Positions 54,995 through 64,000 of a stretch of 64,000 bases of DNA are shown piece after piece. Position 1 is the first letter of the stretch; each line of letters starts with the position of its first letter. Below the pieces are notes generated by a model. That model made no database searches. It was not told where the DNA came from and saw only the letters and a list, made by a program, of their open reading frames with translations. The DNA lies in NCBI GenBank assembly GCA_037042185.1, contig JAXQJY010000027.1, positions 1,302,001 through 1,366,000 of the forward strand, in the 5' to 3' direction. Both the position numbers and the translations under genes were made by a program. Origin of the DNA: Sordariomycetes sp. S80-01Y. Lineage: Eukaryota; Ascomycota; Sordariomycetes.

Positions 54995-57877
54995 ATGCTC
55001 TCGGCCAGAGGCATCAGGCATGCCTGCCCTAAGCATTCCATTGGTTCTTGTTTATCATTAAAGCGCTCCCTTTGTAATACTACCTATTATCAACGTTCGA
55101 AGTCAGGGTGGCACCAGGCAAAGCCTCTGGGACATCAAACTGGAACTTCAGCAAAACGAGTTGGATCTTCCTCGAGCTCACAGTTACGGCACGTTTCCAC
55201 AGGAGCAGCCCAAGAATCCGACGCAGAGATCGTTGAGCGAACTGTACGCGATGCGAAACGACGCTTTCGAGACACACTGCCAAAGAACTATCTTACCGAA
55301 GAAGAGTATGCGCTCTACGTGCGATTATACGGCCCTCCACTACGCGAAACCACGCCGGAAGATGTGGGTATCGATACCCACGCCGACATGAGCGAGGCGC
55401 TGCGCGAGGCACTGACAAGGCCACGGGGGACTGAAGACGGCATGGGCACAATTATAAAGGAAATGGAGGATGGGAGCTCAAAAGAGATCAGGTACAAGCT
55501 CCCGATGAGGGAGGAACTGCGACAAGAAGACCAACTTGAGCGAGAGGAGGCGGCAATGGCAGCCGAGAGGATACAGGAGATGGAAGAGGAGGCGCTTGTC
55601 AGAGAAGAGCCGCTGCAAGCGGCTGAAAGACTGGTTCCGGAAGGCTCGATGCAAGAAGACAAGATTTTGGAAGATGACGAAGCCTTGCTGGATGAAGAGG
55701 AAGATCTTCTTGACGAGGAGAACATGACACAGGAAGAGAAGGAGGAGTTACGTCAAGCACGCGAGGCTTTGGAAGCGGAGGAAGACTTCGTGCCGACGGA
55801 GGGGATGACTGTCGGGAACGGTTTGACAGCAGAGCAAATTCTGGCAGCCGCCCACGATGCAGCAGCTGCCGATAATGCAGCTGAGGAGGTGGGCCATGGG
55901 CAGGCGGCCGAGGAGAAACCTGACTACATCAATGCGGTGGCTCGTAATCAACGCGAGTACGACGCACTTCAACAGCTCGCTGCGGATTTTGCACGGACGC
56001 AACGAGAGCAGCAAGCGGCCAGGGAAGAAGCTGACGAAGAAGCTGAGGAACTAGCTGAAGATCAAACCAAAGAGGCTGCGATTCAGGCTGAAAATGCTGC
56101 TTCGTGGCCCAGAGAGTTCGAGCGTCGGTCGGACGACGACTACTACGAAGACGAGGAGTACGATCCTATTCAACGTTTTCATCCTCATACAGTCGAAGGC
56201 AGCTTTCATGGGAAGCAAGCTGAGCTCTTACTCCCCATGGACGAGCTCGTCCAACCTGTTTCTGAGCTTCTGCGAAGGTCGCACAGCGAACACGTGCGCA
56301 TCGCAGCGGAAGACAGCTTTGGTGGAGCTGGTCTCCCACTGGCTGCAGAGACGATTTCCACAAGAGGCGGTGGCAACATGAACGGCGTTGGGCTGTCGGC
56401 CAGTACAAAGCAAATGACGGAGATTCAGGCCGATGCTTTCATGTCAGCCTACTTCCCCGCTGCCTACACTTCTGCCTTCTCGACGCTGAAGGAAACTCGC
56501 AAACGCCTGGGGCCTGAGTGGATACAGTCGAAGCTCAAGAATGGCGGGGAGGGACTGAGCGTCCTTGATGTAGGAGCCGGTGGTGCCGGTATCCTCGCTT
56601 GGGAACAGATCCTCCAGGCTGAGTGGGATACACTCAAGGAGGCCGGTGAAGTGAAGGGTAACTCCCCACCTGGAGCCAAATCAGTCATCGTGGCGTCCGA
56701 TCGCCTTCGCGGCCGCATGAAGACATTCTTGGAGAACACGACGTTCCTGCCTCGCATGCCGGATTACGAGCACTCTGGCGAGATGAAGGGACCACGTCTG
56801 GACGGCGGAGATCAACTACAACCCAAGAAGAGCTACGACGTGATCATAGCATCGCATCAGCTGCTGAGGGAGAAGGAAACTCACCGTAGACAAGCCGTCC
56901 TGAACAATCTCTGGCACCTACTCAAGAAGGACGGCGGTGTCTTGATCATCCTCGAAAAGGCTCACCACCGTGGTTTTGAAGCTGTCGCACACGCTCGACA
57001 CACCATGCTCTACAACTTCCTGCTACCCCCGTCGGGAGAACCAAGAGTGTCGCCGGAGGAATTCAACCCTACGTTCCATCGGGAGCTCGAGCCCGGTCAA
57101 ATCGTCGCCCCCTGCACAAACGAAGAGACTTGCCCCATGTACCCCGAGCCAGGGAAGAGTCACGGCCGCAAAGACTTCTGCCATTTCAGTCAACGTTTCG
57201 TCCGTCCAGCTTTCTACACCAAGATGTTGGGCCGCGGCGCCGGCAACCATGGCGAGGTCAAGTTCAGCTACGTCTCCGTCCAACGCGGTGTCTCCAAGCC
57301 TGTTGAGCCAAGCGGCCGAGAAGCTACGATCAAGGCGGCAGAGGGCTACGAGAAGTCCGACACTCCGCCCGACATGCGCACCCTACCGCGCATGGTCCTA
57401 CCGGCGCTCAAGCGCAAGGGGCACGTTACTATGGACATGTGCACGCCCGAAGGCAAACTCGAGCGTTGGACCGTCCCCAAGAGCTTCAGCAAGCTAGCCT
57501 ACCACGACGCACGCAAGTCACGCTGGGGCGACCTGTGGGCCCTCGGCACCAAGACGCGCGCTCCTCGCCCGGTTCGCAACGGTGAGCTGCACGACAAGTT
57601 CAAGCGCGAGGAGTCTTCCATCAAGAAGAAGATGCGCTCGGGCAAGGTGGAAAAGGACGCTGCGAGACGGGAGAGGCTGAGCACGAGGGACAAGCAGCCC
57701 AAGAGCAAGTTCATGAAGGAGTACGAGCGGCTGAGAGAGCTCAAGGCCAAGGAAGAGGAGGAGGTTATGAGGATAGCAGATGAGATTGAGGATGAGGTTG
57801 AGGCGGAGGTCGAGGCAGAGGAGATTGAGCGAAAGGAGAAGGCGTTGCGGGACGCCGTGAAGAGACGTGATGGCTGA
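54995..57877 (+). CDS. RSM22: Mitochondrial ribosome assembly factor RSM22 (METTL17 family)
   Basis: Needed for the mitochondrial small ribosomal subunit; a methyltransferase-fold protein carrying a [4Fe-4S] cluster. Single exon, 960 residues. Residues 1-55 are a presequence. Block FRDTLPKNYLTEEEYALYVRLYGPP is followed by a very acidic insert (about 140-360, many E/D with Ala) and then the core: FMSAYFPAAYTSAFSTLKETRKRLG, SAM motif LSVLDVGAGGAGILAW, YDVIIASHQLLREKETHRRQ and GGVLIILEKAHHRGFE. The cluster region has C-x5-C (CTNEETCPM) and RKDFCHFSQRFVRP. A long basic C-terminus with coiled-coil E/K repeats ends the protein. Longer than yeast Rsm22 mainly through the acidic insert and the tail. 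Confidence 0.93.
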   Translation: MLSARGIRHACPKHSIGSCLSLKRSLCNTTYYQRSKSGWHQAKPLGHQTGTSAKRVGSSSSSQLRHVSTGAAQESDAEIVERTVRDAKRRFRDTLPKNYLTEEEYALYVRLYGPPLRETTPEDVGIDTHADMSEALREALTRPRGTEDGMGTIIKEMEDGSSKEIRYKLPMREELRQEDQLEREEAAMAAERIQEMEEEALVREEPLQAAERLVPEGSMQEDKILEDDEALLDEEEDLLDEENMTQEEKEELRQAREALEAEEDFVPTEGMTVGNGLTAEQILAAAHDAAAADNAAEEVGHGQAAEEKPDYINAVARNQREYDALQQLAADFARTQREQQAAREEADEEAEELAEDQTKEAAIQAENAASWPREFERRSDDDYYEDEEYDPIQRFHPHTVEGSFHGKQAELLLPMDELVQPVSELLRRSHSEHVRIAAEDSFGGAGLPLAAETISTRGGGNMNGVGLSASTKQMTEIQADAFMSAYFPAAYTSAFSTLKETRKRLGPEWIQSKLKNGGEGLSVLDVGAGGAGILAWEQILQAEWDTLKEAGEVKGNSPPGAKSVIVASDRLRGRMKTFLENTTFLPRMPDYEHSGEMKGPRLDGGDQLQPKKSYDVIIASHQLLREKETHRRQAVLNNLWHLLKKDGGVLIILEKAHHRGFEAVAHARHTMLYNFLLPPSGEPRVSPEEFNPTFHRELEPGQIVAPCTNEETCPMYPEPGKSHGRKDFCHFSQRFVRPAFYTKMLGRGAGNHGEVKFSYVSVQRGVSKPVEPSGREATIKAAEGYEKSDTPPDMRTLPRMVLPALKRKGHVTMDMCTPEGKLERWTVPKSFSKLAYHDARKSRWGDLWALGTKTRAPRPVRNGELHDKFKREESSIKKKMRSGKVEKDAARRERLSTRDKQPKSKFMKEYERLRELKAKEEEEVMRIADEIEDEVEAEVEAEEIERKEKALRDAVKRRDG

Positions 57878-58519
57878 TGCGTCGTCAAGACGGCCATCCA
57901 GTGTATGTACGAGGTCAGGAACGTGTATGAGATGTAGGATACGGGGAGTTGCACGGCGTCAGGGCATCTACACCATCCATCTACAATGTAATGTGTACAA
58001 AAGAAAAATAAGAAGATACAGCCACCGTTATCTGAATCAACATCTCCGAGCAGTCTGGAAAGATGCCCCCCTTTATCATCAACAAGCGATGGCAGCATCT
58101 CCGGACCAAGATGACTGGCTGAAGACGTTGAAATCCCTCGACCGTGATTGGCCCGATAACCGGCTCGGGGCGGGATGGCGTCAATTGGGGGCAGCACGCC
58201 GATTGCGGCAGCGAAAAATGGCGATGGGGAAATTCTACGTCGGCTGCGGCTTTGTAAGAAGGCCATGTTGCGAGATCCATAATATTCTGCCCTCGCCAAC
58301 CCGACGCGGTCAGTTTGATAAATTTATCATGTATTGCTCTCTCAACTTATAGCAGACACGCCTGCGACTCCTTGCCGTCTGTTTTGGAGAACTGCACTGC
58401 AAACCTCGTTGTCTTCAGCTGCTGCTACTCTCGAATTCCATTGCTTGGAGGGGCACCGCGGGGCACCTGCGTCGCATCGCATCTAATCCAGGGTCCAAAC
58501 CTCCCTGCCACTTTCGACC
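57878..58519. promoter_or_regulatory. Promoter region of siroheme synthase
   Basis: 642 bases between RSM22 and the siroheme synthase ATG. Contains the GATA palindrome at 58316-58329, 191 bp upstream of the start codon, and CT-rich sequence from 58370 on. No gene recognised. Confidence 0.5.
58316..58329. promoter_or_regulatory. Perfect palindrome of two GATA sites
   Basis: TGATAAATTTATCA: two inverted TGATAA sites (HGATAR consensus of fungal GATA factors AreA and SreA). Siroheme is needed by nitrite and sulfite reductases, so an AreA- or iron-type control would make sense; that is inference. Confidence 0.55.
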
Positions 58520-60277
58520 ATGTCCCTCTCCAACCTTAACCCGACGGGCGTCCTCCCATCCTCACCACCACAGCCCAACCCTCCCAAGCAGCCGACCTCG
58601 CTTCTCGTCGGCCTGACCTGCACGTCCAACATCCACCTCATCCTCGGCACAAATCCGCTCGCCTCCTCCCGCGTCTCCCAATCTCTCGCCTCCGGCGCCC
58701 ATCCCGTCGTGCTCGCCCCTCCAACAGCGGAAATTCACTACGCTTTGCAGAAACGGATAGATGATGGGTCGGTGAAGCACGAGGCCAAGGAGTATGAGGA
58801 CAGCGACCTGTTCAGGCTGGGGCGCGACGAGGTTGGAGGTGTGGTTGATGCAGTCTTCGTTACGTCGTCCAGTTCCCTCGGGGAACATGTCAGCGGCGTT
58901 TGCAGGAGGAACAGGATTCCGGTCAACGTGGTTGATGCGCCTCACTTGTGTACCTTGACATTGCTCAGCACGCACAACGACGGGCCGTTGCAAATCGGTG
59001 TCACGACAAACGGAAGAGGATGCAAGCTCGCCTCTCGCATCCGTCGCGAGATCGCCTCATCCCTTCCCAAGAACCTGGGCGCCTCGTGTGCACGACTCGG
59101 CGAAGTCAGGAAACGCATTCAGCAGGAGGATTTGAAGCAGATGAGTGGGCTGGAAGGCGACTTGGACGACGCCACGGGTCAAGGGGCGGCATTTAACAAA
59201 CTCGTCACCGACACCGACAGCGAATCTGAGCTGAGGACGAGGAGGATGAGATGGTTGAGTCAGATCTGCGAGTACTGGCCGCTGAGAAGATTGGCGGCTG
59301 TGAGCGACGAGGACGTCGAGTCCATCTTCAGAGCCTATCCTGGGCTGAAGCCCAAGGGCGGGGATGATGCCGGCGAAGTGAAAAGGGGCAGGATAGTCTT
59401 GGCTGGCAGTGGGCCGGGCCATCCAGACCTGCTCACCCAAGCAACCCACAAGGCCATCCAGTCAGCCGACCTCATCCTAGCAGATAAGCTCGTGCCCTCC
59501 GGCGTCCTCGACCTCATTCCCCGTCGCACCCCCGTCAGCATCGCAAGGAAGTTCCCCGGCAACGCGGACAAGGCGCAGGAAGAGCTCCACGAATCCGCCC
59601 TCGCCGCCTACCGGCAGGGCAAGAATGTCCTGCGCCTGAAACAGGGAGACCCGTTCGTTTATGGAAGGGGAGGCGAGGAGGTGCAGTACTTCCGGGAGAA
59701 CGGGGTTCTCGAGGAACGCCTTGTGGTCCTCCCGGGAATCACAAGTGCACTGAGCGCGCCGTTGTTTGCCGGTATCCCTGCGACGCAGAGGGACGTGGCC
59801 GACCAGGTTCTCATCTGCACGGGCACGGGCAAGAAGGGCAAACCCCCGGCCCCGCCGACGTACAATCCCACATGCACGGTCGTGTTCCTCATGGCCCTCC
59901 ACCGCATCAAGGGCCTCGTCGCCGAGCTCACCGAGCCCTTGACCATCGAGTCGTCCGAGGAGGTGGACAACTCGGAAGCCATCGAGCGCGAGAAGAGGAG
60001 GATACTCTGGCCGTCGAGCACGCCCTGCGCCGTCGTCGAGCGAGCGAGCTGTCCCGATCAGAGGGTCATCAGGACGACGCTAAGGCACGTCGCCGAGGCC
60101 ATCGAGGAGGAGGGGAGCTTGCCGCCCGGCTTGTTGGTGGTCGGCAGGGCCTGTGAGGTCCTAAGCCCGAGCGAGAAGGGAAGGGCTTGGAAGGTCGAGA
60201 ATGGCTTCAAGGGGCTGGATGTTGGGGATCTAGGCGTCGCGGACATCAAGGCTGCCGTGGAGGGGATGGTGGCGTAG
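58520..60277 (+). CDS. Siroheme synthase, dehydrogenase-like and methyltransferase domains fused
   Basis: Makes precorrin-2 by methylating uroporphyrinogen III; siroheme is the cofactor of sulfite and nitrite reductases. Single exon, 585 residues. N-terminal 200 residues follow the Met8/CysG dehydrogenase pattern: strand LLVGLTC, GTNPLASSRVSQSL in place of the usual GGGxVAxxR, conserved Asp in NVVDAPHLC, then GPLQIGVTTNGRGCKLASRIRREI. The C-terminal SUMT domain has GSGPGHPDLLT, RLKQGDPFVYGRGGEE and PGITSALSAPLFAGIPATQR. This resembles fungal Met1-type enzymes (yeast MET1, similar length); ferrochelatase capacity depends on the altered N-terminal loop, not decided here. Confidence 0.93.
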   Translation: MSLSNLNPTGVLPSSPPQPNPPKQPTSLLVGLTCTSNIHLILGTNPLASSRVSQSLASGAHPVVLAPPTAEIHYALQKRIDDGSVKHEAKEYEDSDLFRLGRDEVGGVVDAVFVTSSSSLGEHVSGVCRRNRIPVNVVDAPHLCTLTLLSTHNDGPLQIGVTTNGRGCKLASRIRREIASSLPKNLGASCARLGEVRKRIQQEDLKQMSGLEGDLDDATGQGAAFNKLVTDTDSESELRTRRMRWLSQICEYWPLRRLAAVSDEDVESIFRAYPGLKPKGGDDAGEVKRGRIVLAGSGPGHPDLLTQATHKAIQSADLILADKLVPSGVLDLIPRRTPVSIARKFPGNADKAQEELHESALAAYRQGKNVLRLKQGDPFVYGRGGEEVQYFRENGVLEERLVVLPGITSALSAPLFAGIPATQRDVADQVLICTGTGKKGKPPAPPTYNPTCTVVFLMALHRIKGLVAELTEPLTIESSEEVDNSEAIEREKRRILWPSSTPCAVVERASCPDQRVIRTTLRHVAEAIEEEGSLPPGLLVVGRACEVLSPSEKGRAWKVENGFKGLDVGDLGVADIKAAVEGMVA

Positions 60278-60545
60278 GGAACATGATTTGGCATGTTAGC
60301 ATTGCGAGGAGTTTGGACGTTACAATAGATGGGAGCATCGGGCAGATGACAATCTGACGGCCGCATGGTTATATCATCACTTTAAAATCACATGGGCACA
60401 TATCGAACTAGCAGCTTGAAAGCACATTTCCACATTCGGGTTCAAATGCTATGCTATGCGTAAATGCACCAAGAACGCCCTCCAAAAATTACCCTTTACC
60501 CTATAAACCCAAAAATGCCGAAAATAGAAAACCCTCGGGGGCTCA

Positions 60546-62453
60546 TTACCAAGTAAAGCTTTCCTCTATGAAGTCCACGACAGAATCACCCTGTACGCTC
60601 CGCGCCGCCGCTCTAACATCGTCGGCAAACGCACCCGATCCGCAAACGGTCACGACCATGGCACCCATCTGCTCCTGCATCTCCTTGGCCAGCAGCATAG
60701 TGGGGTTCGGTCGGCCAGGGAACAGCTTGACGGTGCTGGAGGCGTGCGATATGGGGCCCGTCGGTCTCGTGACGAAGACGTTGACGTTGAGGAAGTCCTT
60801 GCGGTTGGGCATGTTGAGGATCTCGTTCATCCAGGGTGAGATCCAGTAGATGGCGTCGTGCTCACGGACGACCCAGTACAGGCTCACCCGTCGGATCGCA
60901 GAGGTGCCATTATTGTAGCCGTGGAGGAGGTGCTTGATGTAAGACATCTGATGGGTAATACCGGTCGAGCCGGCGAAGAGGACAGCGTGGCCGTAGGAGT
61001 CGAGGCAGTGGTGGCCAGCATACGGCCCTTCCATTGCGGCCTTCATCTTGATGGTCATGGGCTTGCCGTTGTGGGTGCTGCACTTGGCTCGGTTGTAAAG
61101 CTTCCTTGTCATACCCGTCTGGGCACCGATGAGGAAGGAGACCTGGGTAGTGGCTTTGGACTTGTCGAAGCCAGTGAGAGGATCCTTCTCCGTGGTAGGA
61201 AGAGCGTTGTGGCTGGTGTTGTGGTGAACCCACGCGATGGAGAAGGGGTGGCATTCCCAGGGGTTGACGCCCATGAAGCGAAGGTAGGCGTGCGTGCCGG
61301 GACGGATGTCCATGTATTTGGGTAGCTCCATGGTGACCTTGGTTACTTCGCCAGCCATGGCTGTGCATTCAGCGTAGGTAACCGCCTTCCGACTCCAGTT
61401 GGCGGAGAGCAGGCGGAGGAAACGCGCAGAACGATCGAGAGCCCACAGGATGAAGATGGCGGTAATCCAGGGCTTTTGAGGGAGACCGCCCTTGAGGTGA
61501 GCAGTCCAACAGTGGACCATCGTGCAGGCAAATGCGATAAAGGCGAAGAGGATGTGTGAGTTTAGGAATGTCTCGTACCATGCATGGCGGAAAGGAGACA
61601 GTGCTGTGACAAGGAGAACGGTCATGACAATCGTCCCAATCGTGCCAGATGCATAGAATGCGCCGTTAAAGGCCTCAGAGAGCATGCCACTGAAGGTGAG
61701 ATCAGCCGAGGCGGGGATAGCCCAGGCGATGGCGTGGATGACAGTCTCGATAACCACAATCTTGCCCATCCATCGATGCAGAAGGTTGTAAGTGTCGAAG
61801 CTGATCTGTAGAAGGGGGATGAGGGGGTTGTTGCGGCCGGCCAGGATGATAAGAGGAACCATGTTGACCATGGCCAGAGTGCCGGAGCGACCGCGCAACT
61901 CGGCGCAGAAGGCATACATGTTTTCGTTCGCCCAGTTGAGGAAGAACATGTAGATGACGTTGCTTCCAAGGTAGACGAAGAGGACAATGGTGTGAAGACG
62001 CGAAGGCAGGGTACCGCAGCTGATGGCGCTCGTGATCCTGATGTCGCGGTTGTGGCGCTTTCTGAAGAGCGGTGCGTAGATGATCTGCTTCTTGAGGAAC
62101 GGCATCCAACTCCACTGAGAGTATTTCCAGTAGTTCTGCTTATCCTTTGGTACAGTCATGGCGGAAACTTGTCGTAGCTGCGCCCAGAGGAGTTGCCCAA
62201 CGCGGATAACCAGCATAATCATGGCCGCTATCCCTAATGTCCACCACATCGTTTCCTTGAAAAGCATGTTGGTCGTTTGATCAACTCCGTTGAGATTCTG
62301 GTAGTAGGGCGAGATGGTCGATGTTGGTTCTGCGGCGTCTGCAGGGTGTGCTCGTATTTGCAATGTTGGTGTGCTGATGAGATCTGACGCTGCGGCAACA
62401 GCTCGTTCCAGTTCGGCGATCCGGCGCCGGAGCGAGTTTGCGTCGGCATCCAT
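60546..62453 (-). CDS. Ferric reductase transmembrane component
   Basis: Plasma-membrane flavocytochrome passing electrons from cytosolic NADPH to extracellular Fe(III), usually paired with a high-affinity iron permease. Single exon, 635 residues from ATG 62453 (an upstream in-frame TTG does not count). N-terminus: a short coiled region then TM helix WWTLGIAAMIMLVIRVG. The bis-haem four-His arrangement is exact: His226-x13-His240 (LLHRWMGK, VIHAIAW) and His300-x13-His314 (NSHILFAF, MVHCW). FAD motif HPFSIAW at 402, NADPH loop FAGSTGITHQMSY and C-terminal GSGAFADDVRAA. No signal peptide, as in FRE-type proteins whose first helix serves. Iron repression is expected, but I saw no clear SreA site. 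Confidence 0.95.
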   Translation of the reverse strand: MDADANSLRRRIAELERAVAAASDLISTPTLQIRAHPADAAEPTSTISPYYQNLNGVDQTTNMLFKETMWWTLGIAAMIMLVIRVGQLLWAQLRQVSAMTVPKDKQNYWKYSQWSWMPFLKKQIIYAPLFRKRHNRDIRITSAISCGTLPSRLHTIVLFVYLGSNVIYMFFLNWANENMYAFCAELRGRSGTLAMVNMVPLIILAGRNNPLIPLLQISFDTYNLLHRWMGKIVVIETVIHAIAWAIPASADLTFSGMLSEAFNGAFYASGTIGTIVMTVLLVTALSPFRHAWYETFLNSHILFAFIAFACTMVHCWTAHLKGGLPQKPWITAIFILWALDRSARFLRLLSANWSRKAVTYAECTAMAGEVTKVTMELPKYMDIRPGTHAYLRFMGVNPWECHPFSIAWVHHNTSHNALPTTEKDPLTGFDKSKATTQVSFLIGAQTGMTRKLYNRAKCSTHNGKPMTIKMKAAMEGPYAGHHCLDSYGHAVLFAGSTGITHQMSYIKHLLHGYNNGTSAIRRVSLYWVVREHDAIYWISPWMNEILNMPNRKDFLNVNVFVTRPTGPISHASSTVKLFPGRPNPTMLLAKEMQEQMGAMVVTVCGSGAFADDVRAAARSVQGDSVVDFIEESFTW

Positions 62454-63968
62454 GATGAGAGTGAGGTGGGTGTGTTGTTTGACAGTTGAAGGAAGGCGAC
62501 CCAGTGTATGTAAAGACAAGCGAAGGCACCTAGATCGTTCCTCGATATGGCGCTTGGGGATGTTCCTGATCCGTGATCTCAAAAGGCAACGCCAATCAGC
62601 TGGCGAGAAGATCGGACAGGTCGAGAACGGTGAGTGTTACGAGCTTGTGTGCCGTTGCATGTTCGTCCGTCTTCAGAGGGGTTCGCAATTCGAATGTTGA
62701 ACTTGGGTGATTCACGGACGGCGTTCCAGTCGAGTCGGTGAGCGGAACAAAGAGCCGCAACGCAAGGCGTGCGAGATGCCGAAGTCTAATGTGAGGCACT
62801 AACGGCGTATTCGCGGTGGTTCTGGCGCCTGAACAGTTGACTTGTCGCGATATCAAACTGTCGTGATGGTCGGTATCGAGTGTTGATCGAAGCGGGTGAT
62901 ATCTATATGGTTGAAGGCAAACAATGTTGCGAAATGCGTAAAAAGGCGAAGAAACGGAAGAGTGAGTCTTTGTTGACGGATGAGAGTCCAGATCCAAGGA
63001 TAGAGATCCAAGGATAGTCTATTGTAGAGTTGGCGATTGCAGGTGAGGTGGCCGTGAAAGCAGGGTGAGGCGGCGATGCGTATCAACTGAGAGTAAACGA
63101 CAGAAAGAGCGAAACCAGTCGCTGAGCTAGGCGATGCGATGCGATGGAGCAAAAGATGGAAATGGATGAGGCTGAAAGGTGAAGGACAGTGTCTTGATGA
63201 TGCAACAACCACAGATTGAAGCAAGACAGAGAAGGGAAGGGGGAAAGAAGAGAAGAGGCAGAGTCAACGACGATCACTGACTGACGAGGTTCAAGCTCAC
63301 GATGAGAGTGGCTGTGGATGAGTTTTAGTGGCAGGAAGACTGGGCCATGGCGCCTGCCTCCCCTGAGCATCAACGTCGTCGGGCCCTGTCAGTGGCTCCA
63401 TTCTGGTCAAGCCTGGCTTAGCACCGCTACCAAGTCTGGACCTGGTCAGTGGACCCCTGTCACCGATATTGCGAACGACAGGCGCTGCTTGGCCTGATTT
63501 CCAGAAGCTTGGCTGTTTCCCTCCTCAGCTCCCCTGCGTCTCGTCGTTTCTCGGTGGGGAGTTTTCACGAGGTCAGACGAAACGCCGCTTGGGAACAGGC
63601 GCTGACCAGCCTATCGCGGCTGCAGTCCAGGGATGGCCAGCTTCAGGTTTCGGTGCAGGCGGGAAGAGACCCGCCACTGATTGGCCGCGCTTCGACCTGC
63701 GTTTCTGAAACCAGCCACTCGGCGGGATCTCCTGCAAGGGGTACGAGAGCTTCCTGGCCAATGACACGGGTCAGAACAACAACACCATAGACACGACGCC
63801 GCGATTCTTGCATTCCACTTGTTCCACTTTCACGAAGATTTAGCCAAGCTCCATTGTTTGCCTTGTCGGGGCCAGCCGAGCTGGAGAATGTCATTGGGCT
63901 AGACCGACTCGCTTGCACCTCGACCTGGCCTGCTCATCATCATCATCAACAACATCTAGATCTTGAAG
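62454..63968. other. Promoter/leader region, 1.5 kb, no gene recognised
   Basis: 5' region of the ferric reductase and of any gene at the right edge. Minus-strand frames such as 62853-63224 have no motif. GGTGATATC at about 62897 is a GATA core but lacks the R base of HGATAR. A TCATCA microsatellite lies near 63934-63949. Confidence 0.45.
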
Positions 63969-64000
63969 ATGCTTGCCGAATTCCGTCCTGGGTCCATCTT
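63969..64000 (+). CDS. Possible start of next gene, cut by window edge
   Basis: ATG at 63969 in a plausible context (GAAGATGCTTG) starts MLAEFRPGSI and stays open to the window end. The preceding sequence is pyrimidine/ATC-rich like other leaders here. Ten codons cannot support a product name. Confidence 0.25.
   Translation, partial: MLAEFRPGSI

Noticed and set aside
51089-62453. Secondary-metabolite cluster
   Set aside because: No polyketide, peptide or terpene core enzyme; all genes are primary metabolism or housekeeping.
1-64000. CRISPR arrays, rRNA, transposon or virus-derived proteins
   Set aside because: No regularly spaced repeats, no rRNA motifs, and no transposase, integrase or reverse-transcriptase motifs seen in any frame.

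Overview
The window is nuclear DNA of a filamentous ascomycete (Pezizomycotina; the class is a guess, possibly Dothideomycetes). The evidence is dense genes with short GT-AG introns (mostly 45-60 bp, CTNAC-like branch points), fungus-specific families (CFEM, 2EXR, Zn2Cys6, FMP46, fungal thaumatin-like), and no bacterial operons, tRNAs, rRNAs, CRISPR arrays or recognisable transposons. All gene models are read by eye from the sequence.

Layout: 0-0.24 kb holds the 5' end of a glucokinase running off the left edge, followed by a 3.2 kb stretch with no gene I recognise. 3.5-14.9 kb carries an Hsp70/actin-fold ATPase, a secreted thaumatin-like protein, an ankyrin protein, a small fungal family protein, RNA polymerase III subunit RPC11, Mediator MED31, a metallophosphoesterase and a GPI-anchored CFEM protein. 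16.8-19.7 kb has a divergent pair, GPI2 (GPI anchor synthesis) and an alpha/beta hydrolase. 20-31.5 kb is the most accessory-like part: two 2EXR-type proteins, an unrecognised protein with an internal duplication, an NmrA/isoflavone-reductase-like relic with in-frame stops, and a Zn2Cys6 regulator. 33.3-38.5 kb is a Rho1 GEF of the ROM2 type.

39-62.5 kb is rich in mitochondrial and iron-linked genes: mitochondrial pyruvate carrier and complex I NDUFA2 (divergent, sharing a 520 bp promoter with a CCAAT box), FMP46, lipoyl synthase, a SPOUT methyltransferase, a membrane-tailed thioredoxin, mitoribosome factor RSM22, siroheme synthase and a ferric reductase. Lipoyl synthase and RSM22 need Fe-S clusters, siroheme synthase inserts iron, and the ferric reductase feeds iron uptake, so these neighbours share a metal theme even if they are not co-regulated.

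The most unusual signal is at 41.3-50.3 kb. A very long RRM-containing gene (minus strand) has its RRM fold read continuously through one in-frame TAG (44548-44550). A neighbouring unrecognised gene (plus strand) is open apart from four in-frame TAGs and ends in a fifth. Elsewhere in the window TAG acts as an ordinary stop. Either these are decaying genes with TAG-biased mutations, or UAG is sometimes read through here. The sequence alone cannot decide.
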